A DNA stretch of 64,000 nucleotides. It comes from Peterkaempfera bronchialis. GTDB lineage: Bacteria; Actinomycetota; Actinomycetes; Streptomycetales; Streptomycetaceae. The notes beneath the pieces are model-generated. The model made no database searches and had not been told where the DNA came from. It saw only the letters and a list, made by a program, of their open reading frames with translations. The DNA lies in contig NZ_CP031264.1 of assembly GCF_003258605.2 (NCBI RefSeq), positions 2,914,001-2,978,000 of the forward strand, read 5' to 3'. The translations under genes were made by a program, and so were the position numbers. Numbering within the stretch: position 1 is the first letter of the stretch; every line of letters starts with the position of its first letter. Positions 52,368-60,183 of the stretch are shown in pieces.

Positions 52368-54548
52368 ATGCACGGTTCGGATTCGGGTTGCGGCGGAGGA
52401 CCGATCCACGGCCGACAGATCCGCAATGATCTCGGCGGGACGGTACTTGGACCCAGCCTCCAGGCCGGGGCGGTCTATGGGGGGATCCATTTCGGCGGTA
52501 GGGCCGAGCCGCGCGACGACCGAGCGCCGTGGCAGCTTCCGCCCGCAGTCGAGATCGCCGGCCGGGTCGCGGAACTCGCCGCGCTGGAGCATCTGCGGGC
52601 CCAGGCCGAGCAGCGGGGCAGCCCCGCGCTGATCGTGGTGAGCGGGCTCGGAGGGGTGGGCAAGACCGTCCTGGCGCTGTCGTGGCTGCACGGCAACCGC
52701 TCCCGCTTCCCCGACGGCCAGTTGTACGCGGACCTCGGCGCCCAGAGTCCGGAGAGCCCTGCCGACCCCGACCAGGTTCTGGGCGGCTTTCTGCGTGCGC
52801 TGGGCGTACCGCCCGAGCGCATCCCCAGGACACCCCACGAGCGGGTGGGGCTGTACCGGTCACTGACCGCGGATCGCCGGATGGTCGTCCTGCTGGACGA
52901 CGCCGTCAGCGCCGCCCAGGTCAGGCCGTTACTGCCGAGCGGTCACACCGTGGCGGTGGTGACGAGCCGCTGGCGGCTGCCGGGCCTGTCCGTCGACGGC
53001 TTCTCCACACTGCACCTGGAGCCGATGGAGCTGGAGGACGCTGTCGAGTTGCTGGCCTCCACGCTGGACGACGACCGGGTCGGCCGGGAGCCGACCGAGG
53101 CACGGGCCCTCGTCGACCTCTGCGCCGGACTACCGCTCGCGGTCCGTGTCGCGGGAGCGCGCCTGGCAGCCCGGCCGCAGCACGCGATCACCACGATGGT
53201 GCGGGCACTGACGGAGGAACGGGGTCGGCTGGATGTCCTGGCCATTCGAGGCGATCACGCGGTCCGGGCAACGCTCGATCTCTCCTACCGGGGACTGCCC
53301 GACCATGCCGCCCTGCTCTACCGCCGGCTCGGACTGCATCCGGGTACGGACTTCCGGAGCGGCGTGGCCACTGCGGTGCTGGCCGGCTCCGGCCCGGGAG
53401 ACGGGGATGCGACGGCGTCGCTCGACCTCCTGATCGACGCCAGCCTGCTCTCCGACGAGGGCGGCGACCGATACCGCTTCCACGATCTGGTGCGGCTGCA
53501 CGCCGCCGCGCAGGCGGAGCAGGACACACCGGACGTACGCGCGGCGGCCCTGCGCCGCATCCTCGACCACTACCTCGCCACCGCCACCCGCGCCGAGGAG
53601 ATCCTTGAACCTCATCACCGTTCGCTCCCCCGTGACCTCGGCCCTGGGCCGGTGGCCGCCGAGGACTTCGGGGACGACGGTCCCGGCGCGCTGAAGTGGC
53701 TGGAGGTCGAGCGCCTCAACCTGATGGCCGCAGTACGGTGCGCCCGGCGGGCCGGCTTCCCGGCCACCGCCTGGCAATTGGTCGACGCCATGTGGCCGTT
53801 GTTCATCCGGCGGAAATACCACGAGGACTGGCGGGCCGCCCACGAGGAGGGGCTGGCCGCCGCGCAGGCGTGCGGTGACCCGGCGGCCGAGGCGCGGATG
53901 CTCACCTCCGGAGGAATCGGCGAACTGGACACCGGCGGTCATGCCGACGCGTTGGAGAAGTTCTCCCGCGCCGCAGCCATCCTGCGGGATACGGGGGACG
54001 GCCTCGGGTTCGCCCGTACCTTCAACTACCGAGGTCTGGCCTACCAGGGGCTCGGCCGACTGGCGGAGGCAGCCCGCTGCTTCGAGCAGGCGGTGGCGGA
54101 GTGCTCTCGGTACGGCGATGCACGGGCCTGCGGTCTCGCACGCCTGAACCTGGCCGAGGTCGCCATCGCCACCGACCGCTACCGGGACGCCGATGCCCAT
54201 GCCTCGGCCGCCCGCGAGATCCTGCTGGAGCAGCAGGACCCCTACAACGCCGCCCGGGCCACCGTGCTCCTCGGTCGGGCGCAGCTGGCCCTCGGCCGGT
54301 ATGACGCAGCCGAGGGCCACCTTGACCGGGCCTGTGCCGACCTGTCGCAGCTGGCGGCGCGGCATGAGGTGGCCCGGGCGTTGGAGGCGCTGGGGGAGGT
54401 GGCAGAGCGTCGCGGGCTGCCGGAGGTCGCCCGCACCCGCTACCAGGAGGCCGTCCGCCTCTACGACGCCCTGCGGGTCCCTGCGGCGGAGTCCACGCGG
54501 GCCCGTATCGAACGGCTCGGCGGGCCCCCGGCGGCCGAGGGGACCTGA
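52368..54548 (+). CDS. NB-ARC/TPR STAND ATPase without a DNA-binding domain
   Basis: A 726-residue NLR-like protein. A Gly-rich N-terminal tag (residues 1-45) comes first. NB-ARC follows with Walker A GLGGVGKT at 93-100, Walker B RMVVLLDDA near 170, VVTSRWRLPGL near 200 and GLPLAVRVAGARL near 250. Tetratricopeptide-like helices fill residues about 450-720. STAND proteins are ligand-triggered oligomerising switches in signalling, regulation or phage defence. No SARP or HTH domain is attached, unlike the protein at 56755. GGGGGGA precedes ATG 52368. Confidence 0.88.
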   Translation: MHGSDSGCGGGPIHGRQIRNDLGGTVLGPSLQAGAVYGGIHFGGRAEPRDDRAPWQLPPAVEIAGRVAELAALEHLRAQAEQRGSPALIVVSGLGGVGKTVLALSWLHGNRSRFPDGQLYADLGAQSPESPADPDQVLGGFLRALGVPPERIPRTPHERVGLYRSLTADRRMVVLLDDAVSAAQVRPLLPSGHTVAVVTSRWRLPGLSVDGFSTLHLEPMELEDAVELLASTLDDDRVGREPTEARALVDLCAGLPLAVRVAGARLAARPQHAITTMVRALTEERGRLDVLAIRGDHAVRATLDLSYRGLPDHAALLYRRLGLHPGTDFRSGVATAVLAGSGPGDGDATASLDLLIDASLLSDEGGDRYRFHDLVRLHAAAQAEQDTPDVRAAALRRILDHYLATATRAEEILEPHHRSLPRDLGPGPVAAEDFGDDGPGALKWLEVERLNLMAAVRCARRAGFPATAWQLVDAMWPLFIRRKYHEDWRAAHEEGLAAAQACGDPAAEARMLTSGGIGELDTGGHADALEKFSRAAAILRDTGDGLGFARTFNYRGLAYQGLGRLAEAARCFEQAVAECSRYGDARACGLARLNLAEVAIATDRYRDADAHASAAREILLEQQDPYNAARATVLLGRAQLALGRYDAAEGHLDRACADLSQLAARHEVARALEALGEVAERRGLPEVARTRYQEAVRLYDALRVPAAESTRARIERLGGPPAAEGT

Positions 54549-54588
54549 GGTCTGCCCGGTCCGTCACCGGAGCAGACCTCAGGTCCCC
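54539..54588. terminator. Bidirectional terminator overlapping the NB-ARC stop
   Basis: A perfect 17-bp stem GGGGACCTGAGGTCTGC and its complement; the left arm includes the stop codon of the NB-ARC gene. It separates it from the convergent gene at 54609. Confidence 0.88.
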
Positions 54589-54608
54589 GTCGGGGCGGGG
54601 TCGGGCTG

Positions 54609-55241
54609 CTACGTCCGCCGGAGCAGGATCCGCTCTCCCGGCCACCCCGATGCCGCAGGCCGGAGCGGCTGGACAACCGCGGGGGCCAGGGCATGCGGAG
54701 GCAGACCGGCCGCCAGCCAGGCGTGGATCAGCGAGGCCAGCGCCTCCCAGCGCCTCCGCGCACAGGCCGGTGCGGCCGATGCGGCCGGTGCGGCCGGTGC
54801 GGCCGATATGGCGTCCAGGGTCAGCGGGGCGGCGGTGCCGAGCCGGAGGGTGCAGTGGCGCGGTCCGTCGACGGCGGCCACCACGAGTGCACCCGGGTGG
54901 CGGCGGGCGAGGTCGTCCACCGCCCGGGCGGCGGGCCTCCGGCCGCGCTGGGAGCCGGTGATGTCGACCAGCACGTCGGCCAGCTGCGGCCACGGGTGCG
55001 GGCTGCTTGCCCGGGCCCGCAGATGCCGATCGAGCACCGGGCCCGGGCGATCAGCCGGCCATGCGGCCGTGCTGGCCGGTACCGCGTGGCCGACGGTGAC
55101 ACCGGTGGGTCGGAGGACGGCCCAGGCACGGACCGGTCCCCCGCCGTCCGGCAGCAGGGCTGCCGCCAGGCCCCTCGCCGCGTGCACCCGGGAGACCGCG
55201 GCCACAGCCGCAGCCGCGCTGGATCCTGGGAGCCGTGTCAT
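54609..55241 (-). CDS. Hypothetical protein coupled to a glycosyltransferase-like gene
   Basis: A 210-residue, Ala-rich protein with no recognised domain. Segments such as GPVRAWAVLRPTGVTVGHAV and ALVVAAVDGPRHCTLRLG suggest an alpha/beta fold; ISAAPAAPAASAAPA is a low-complexity linker. Its start overlaps the stop of the upstream gene (ATGA), so it is translated with the GT-B-like protein and likely works with it. Confidence 0.65.
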   Translation of the reverse strand: MTRLPGSSAAAAVAAVSRVHAARGLAAALLPDGGGPVRAWAVLRPTGVTVGHAVPASTAAWPADRPGPVLDRHLRARASSPHPWPQLADVLVDITGSQRGRRPAARAVDDLARRHPGALVVAAVDGPRHCTLRLGTAAPLTLDAISAAPAAPAASAAPACARRRWEALASLIHAWLAAGLPPHALAPAVVQPLRPAASGWPGERILLRRT

Positions 55242-56551
55242 GATGCCGCGCTCTCCTCGATCTGTGCCTGCACCAGTACAGGCGGGTCCGCCGGCTCGAC
55301 CTCGGGGAAGTGTTGCCTTGGCGCCCGAAGCCGGAGCTTGCGGTACATGAGCGTCCGCATATTGCGGGCGAAGCGTCCCGGCTCGGAGGAGATCCGGGCG
55401 GCGACACGTGCGAAGTCGTCGTGCCGCTGAGTGCGGGAGTTCCCGGCGAGCTGCCGTGCCAGCGGCCGGTCGAGGTTGAGCCGGGGCGCCAGTGATCCCA
55501 GTTCCGCCATCGGGGACCCCGGGTCGACTCCCGTATCGGGGTAGGTGGCCAGCAGGACGGATGCACCGGCCACCGTGCCGTACAGCGTCATCGAACCGTG
55601 GTCGCCGATGATGTGGTCGGCGGCCACCAGGACTCCGCACCAGTCGGCATGCTGGGTCACCAGCGCGAGGCCCGCCCGGCGCAGCCTGGCCAGCCAGGCC
55701 CGAATCTGCCACTCCCCGTGGGCGTTCCAGGCGTTGGGGTGCAGAAGCAGAGCGACCCGGTACTCGTCCCTGGGCAGCTCGGCAACCAGGCGCTCCAGCA
55801 GCTCCGAGTTCCGCGCCAGCAGCGACTTGGGCCCCCAGGTGGAGGTCACCACCACAAGTCGCTGGCTGGTCTTGGCGCCCAGCGCCACGCGGTACACGGC
55901 GCGGAGCGGCATGCTGGCCCGGATGCGGTCATAGCGGAAGTCGCCGACCACGGAGGCCACCGACGTCGCCTCCGGGCAGGCATGCCCGAGCCTGACCAAC
56001 TCCTCGCGGTGCGAGAGCGCGATTGCCGCCGGGACCACCGCACTGTCGCGGATCAGCCACTGGCGGCTGAGGCCGTAGGCACCGCTGTCCTGCGCCGCGC
56101 GTGGGCGGTGGCCGTCGACGACGACCTTGTTGTAGCCGGCGCCGTGCGGCAGTACGACCACCGGAGCGTGCAGTTGGTGGATTCCTTCGTACCCGGCGGC
56201 CAGCGCGAGGTCGAAGCGGGTCTCCACCGCCTGCTCCCACGGCACCACCACCCCTCTGAGCCCGGCGAGGAACTCCGGTACACCGTTGCTGAAGACGTCC
56301 GGAGCCATCGTGAAGACCACCTGCACGCGCAGGTCCCCCTCCAGCAGGCGGATGGTGTCGAGCAGCCGCTGCCCGGTGGTCACCGTGTGGACGACGGTCA
56401 GGACCGTCCTGCATCCCGGCCTCGTCGCCCAGCGTTCGGCGTCCAGTCGCACCGGCACCTGCCGCCAGCTGACATCCCACGTAGGACTCAATCCAACCCC
56501 CGGTTTTCCGTGCCCGCCCGTGCTGAACCGGTCAGCCGCGCGGCGGGCCAT
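55238..56551 (-). CDS. GT-B-fold protein resembling CDP-glycerol glycerophosphotransferases
   Basis: About 437 residues from ATG 56551. The C-terminal half carries the family look: VTSTWGPKSLLARNSELLER near residue 265, ALLLHPNAWNAHGEW near 300 and VAADHIIGDHGSMTLYGTVAG near 345, like the D.I.SDxS segment of TagB/TagF proteins. The N-terminal half includes VVVLPHGAGYNKV near 175. No membrane helix. Substrate unknown; similar genes occur beside regulators in streptomycetes. It is divergent from the SARP gene. Confidence 0.7.
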   Translation of the reverse strand: MARRAADRFSTGGHGKPGVGLSPTWDVSWRQVPVRLDAERWATRPGCRTVLTVVHTVTTGQRLLDTIRLLEGDLRVQVVFTMAPDVFSNGVPEFLAGLRGVVVPWEQAVETRFDLALAAGYEGIHQLHAPVVVLPHGAGYNKVVVDGHRPRAAQDSGAYGLSRQWLIRDSAVVPAAIALSHREELVRLGHACPEATSVASVVGDFRYDRIRASMPLRAVYRVALGAKTSQRLVVVTSTWGPKSLLARNSELLERLVAELPRDEYRVALLLHPNAWNAHGEWQIRAWLARLRRAGLALVTQHADWCGVLVAADHIIGDHGSMTLYGTVAGASVLLATYPDTGVDPGSPMAELGSLAPRLNLDRPLARQLAGNSRTQRHDDFARVAARISSEPGRFARNMRTLMYRKLRLRAPRQHFPEVEPADPPVLVQAQIEESAAS

Positions 56552-56754
56552 CGTGTCGGCCTCGTGCCCGACGGCCGATGACTCAAAGATGCCCACGCCG
56601 CTGGACGCCCCGCTTGCAGAACGCCTGCAGTCGGGCTGCAGGGCCCTCTGCCCCTGATTGACAGAACATGCCAAACTCGACTGATAGCGCGATACACACG
56701 AACGAAATCGATCAACAAATGTCAGGAACAACCGGCGCGGAGGAGGGTCCGCTG

Positions 56755-59700
56755 GTGGAGTTCCGACTGTTGGGACCGCTCGAAGTGTGGGTCGACGGCC
56801 GGCAGATCCGACTGGGTTCGGCCAAGGAGCGCGCAGTCCTGGCTGTCCTGATCTGTGCGGCGGAGTCGCCGGTCACCGTGGACGCCCTGCTGGAACGGGT
56901 CTGGGACGGCAATCCGCCGCCCAGCGGGCCGGACACCCTGCAGAGTTATGTCTCCCGGCTGCGCAACCGGCTGCGGGCCGCAGCGGGAGACGGCGTACGG
57001 CTGGACTTCTCCGCACGCACCTACCGGCTTCGTACCGACCCCGAGGCGGTGGACCTGCAACGGTTTCGGCGGCTGCACCGGCAGGGCCGCGCCACGGCTG
57101 CGGCAGGCGATCCCGAGCGGGCCGTGGAACTGCTGCGGGACGCCCAAGCGCTGTGGCGCGGGGATGCGCTCTCCGGGTTCGACAGCGTCTGGGCCACCGG
57201 CCTGCGCAGTCGGCTGGGCGAGGAGCATCGCGCGGCCCGCGAGCAGCGCATCCGGCTGGAGCTCGACCTCGGGCGGCACGCCGAACTCATCGGCGAACTC
57301 AGCGAGTTGGCAGCTGCCCGGCCGGTTCCCGAGCCGATGGTCATGGACCTGATGCTGGCGCTGTACCGCAGCGGTCGGCACGCCGAGTCGCTCACCGCCT
57401 ACCGGGACGCCCGAGCGCGGCTGCGGGACGAACTCGGCCTCGATCCCAGGCCCGAGTTGAACCACCTCCACCAGCGGATCCTGCGCCGCGACCCCGCCCT
57501 GGCCGTCCCCGAGCCGACCGACCACGCCCCCGGCCGGGCCTCGCGAGCCCCCGACAACCTGCCGCGTGACCTCCCTGACTTCACCGGACGCCGGGCGGAG
57601 CTGGAGGTCCTCCTCGCAGAGCCCCCGTCCGACACGACCTCCCTCCCGGTGACCGTGATCCACGGCATGCCGGGAGTAGGCAAGACCACCTTGGCCATCC
57701 GCGCGGCCCACCTGCTGCGCGACCGCTACCCGCACGGCCTGATCCACCTGGACCTGCACGCCTACAGCAGGCAGGCTCCCCGCGAGCCCTCCGATGCGCT
57801 CGCCCTGCTGCTGACGCTGGTGGGCACCCCGCCCGGGACCCTGCCTGCCGACCTGGACGGACGGGCCTCGCTGTGGCGCGACCGGATGGCGGGCAGCCGC
57901 GCCCTGCTGGTACTCGACGACGTACGCGACACCGCACAGATCCGCCCGCTGCTACCCGGCACGCCCCACTGCCGGGTGTTCATCACCAGTCGGCACCGGC
58001 TCGCCGACTTGGAGGGCGCCGAGCCGCTGTCGCTCGATGTACCGGCGGCGGCCGAAGCGGTCGAGCTGTTCACCCGCATCGTGGGCGCGTCCCGGATCTC
58101 CGACCCGGAGAGCGTGCGCCAGGCGGTCGATCTCTGCGGACGCCATCCGCTGGCTGTCCAGTTGATGGCCAACCGCTTCCGCCACCGGGACGCCTGGGAT
58201 GTGGACGATCTGGTGGACCGGCTGCGGCAGTCGCCCGGCCAGCCCGGCGAACTGGACACCCTGCCGGGGGTCGCCGGATCCTTCGAGCTCTCCTACAGCG
58301 AACTCGGTGCGGCCGAGCAGCGGCTCTTCCGGCTGCTGGCCCTGCATCCCGGTCCCGACCTGACGCTGTACAGCGCCACCGCGCTCGACGGGAGAAGCCC
58401 CTCCGACGTCCGACGCAGCCTGGACGAGTTGACGGAGTGTCACTTCATGGAGGAGCTGCTCCGCGACCGCTACTGCTTCCACGGCCTGATCCGGGACTTC
58501 GCGCTGCGGGTCAGCAGACGTGACGACGCGGAGGCGGAGCGGCACGCGGCGATGCTGCGGCTGCTGGATTACTACCTGGCCGTCGCCGACGACGCCGACC
58601 GGCTGGTCCACCCGCTCCGCCGAAGGCTGGACATCCGGCCGGAGAACCCTCCCGCAGCGCGGCCCGCCTTCACGGACGCGGACGAGGCGGGCGCCTGGAT
58701 GGACGTCGAGCGCTCCAATCTGCTGGCCGTCTCCCGCACCGCCGCGGCGCACTCGCCGACGCATGCCCGGCTGATCCCCCATGTGCTGGCCAAGGCGTTC
58801 TACAGCTGGGGCGCATGGCAGGTCGCGGACGGTCTGCACCAGGCCGCGCTCGGGGCCTGGGGCGAGGATGGCGACCAGGCCGCCCGAGCGCAGATCCTGG
58901 TGGAGCGCGCCTCCATGCTCTGGACCTTGGGCGTACACGACGGGGCGCTGCGCTGCGGGCTGGATGCACTGCGGCTCAGCCGTGCCGCCCAGGACCCGCG
59001 CGGCCAGGCCGAGGCGCTCTACCAGGTCGGCCGCGCCCGCCTCGTCTCCGGCCGCCCCCGGGAAGTACTGCTCAGCCTGGAGGAGGCCCTGCTGCTACAC
59101 CGGGAGACCGGCAACCGGCGGGGCGAGGCGGAGGTGCGGAACCTCAAGGGCATCGCGCTGTCGCGGGCCGGCCGGTTCCATGAGGCGCTGGAGCAGTTCC
59201 GGTCCATGCTCGTCCTGGAACTGGAGATTGGCGACAAGTACGGTCAGATGTGGGCTCTGAACAACATGGGGGACAGCTACAGCCGACTCGGTCGGCACCA
59301 GGTGGCCCGGAGCCACTACGACCAGGCGATGGCGCTGGTGCGTCGCGTCGGCGGCATGCAGGAACTGGGCAACGTCTACGACAGCTACGGGAACTTCTAC
59401 CGCGAGACCGGGGAGCCCTTCCGGGCCCTCGGATACTCCCGCAAGGCAGTGGACCTCTTCCGGGCCCTCAACGACCCCCGCTCGGAGAGCGACTCCCTGA
59501 TCAGCATCGGCCTGACCTACCAGAAGCTGGGGCGGAACGCGGACGCCCTGATCCACTTCACCATGGCCGAGCGCATCGCCCTGCGGATCGACAGCCGACT
59601 CACCCGACAGAAGGCCCTGCTCGGCATCGCGGCGACCCGGCGGGCATCCGGGCAGTACAAGGAGGCGCTGGCGGCGGACCACGAGGCACTGCGGATCGCC

Positions 59701-59919
59701 CGGCGGATGGACGCGATCTTCGAGACCGCGGAGGCATGGGGCGGTCTGGCACAGACGGCGGTGGCCCTTCGCCGGACCACCGCCGCACGGCGGTTCTGGT
59801 TACGGGCCCTCATGCTCTACCAAGAGCTCGACGTGCCGGACGCCGAGGTGGTCCGCGGCCACCTGACCGAGCTGGGAATTACTGGAACTGGGGAAAATGC
59901 TGCCCCACATGAGGCCTAG
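56755..59919 (+). CDS. AfsR/SARP-type regulator with NB-ARC and TPR domains
   Basis: 1054 residues from GTG 56755, chosen for GGAGGAGGG six bases upstream and the typical start EFRLLGPLEVWVDG; ATGs at 56668 and 56719 are alternatives. An OmpR-like DNA-binding domain (residues about 1-85) and BTAD domain (about 90-245, LGLDPRPELNHLHQRIL) are followed by NB-ARC with Walker A HGMPGVGKTTLA near 303, LLVLDDVRDTAQI near 380 and HPLAVQLMANRF near 460. TPR repeats fill about 690-1030. SARPs activate secondary-metabolite or developmental genes; no cluster is adjacent, so its target is unclear. Confidence 0.92.
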   Translation: MEFRLLGPLEVWVDGRQIRLGSAKERAVLAVLICAAESPVTVDALLERVWDGNPPPSGPDTLQSYVSRLRNRLRAAAGDGVRLDFSARTYRLRTDPEAVDLQRFRRLHRQGRATAAAGDPERAVELLRDAQALWRGDALSGFDSVWATGLRSRLGEEHRAAREQRIRLELDLGRHAELIGELSELAAARPVPEPMVMDLMLALYRSGRHAESLTAYRDARARLRDELGLDPRPELNHLHQRILRRDPALAVPEPTDHAPGRASRAPDNLPRDLPDFTGRRAELEVLLAEPPSDTTSLPVTVIHGMPGVGKTTLAIRAAHLLRDRYPHGLIHLDLHAYSRQAPREPSDALALLLTLVGTPPGTLPADLDGRASLWRDRMAGSRALLVLDDVRDTAQIRPLLPGTPHCRVFITSRHRLADLEGAEPLSLDVPAAAEAVELFTRIVGASRISDPESVRQAVDLCGRHPLAVQLMANRFRHRDAWDVDDLVDRLRQSPGQPGELDTLPGVAGSFELSYSELGAAEQRLFRLLALHPGPDLTLYSATALDGRSPSDVRRSLDELTECHFMEELLRDRYCFHGLIRDFALRVSRRDDAEAERHAAMLRLLDYYLAVADDADRLVHPLRRRLDIRPENPPAARPAFTDADEAGAWMDVERSNLLAVSRTAAAHSPTHARLIPHVLAKAFYSWGAWQVADGLHQAALGAWGEDGDQAARAQILVERASMLWTLGVHDGALRCGLDALRLSRAAQDPRGQAEALYQVGRARLVSGRPREVLLSLEEALLLHRETGNRRGEAEVRNLKGIALSRAGRFHEALEQFRSMLVLELEIGDKYGQMWALNNMGDSYSRLGRHQVARSHYDQAMALVRRVGGMQELGNVYDSYGNFYRETGEPFRALGYSRKAVDLFRALNDPRSESDSLISIGLTYQKLGRNADALIHFTMAERIALRIDSRLTRQKALLGIAATRRASGQYKEALAADHEALRIARRMDAIFETAEAWGGLAQTAVALRRTTAARRFWLRALMLYQELDVPDAEVVRGHLTELGITGTGENAAPHEA

Positions 59920-60183
59920 AACCAGAAGAAACTTGATCACGGCCGACCAGGGCCTGGGAGAGCGCACGGAGTGTACCCCTGCTGTTCGATGATCGCGTGG
60001 ACGTCCTGGTGACACTTGTGATCGTCACCGTAGCCCCGAGCAGGGCCCCTGGGAATCTCGGCGATCAAGAAGCCCAGGGTGCGCTAGACTCTCTGACCTG
60101 CATTGTTCGACGGATCCCAGCCGCCGCGCAGGCTCCCGTGTCCCGCCCGGCGGTGCCCCCGGGCCCCTCCCGCTCGGGGCCTG

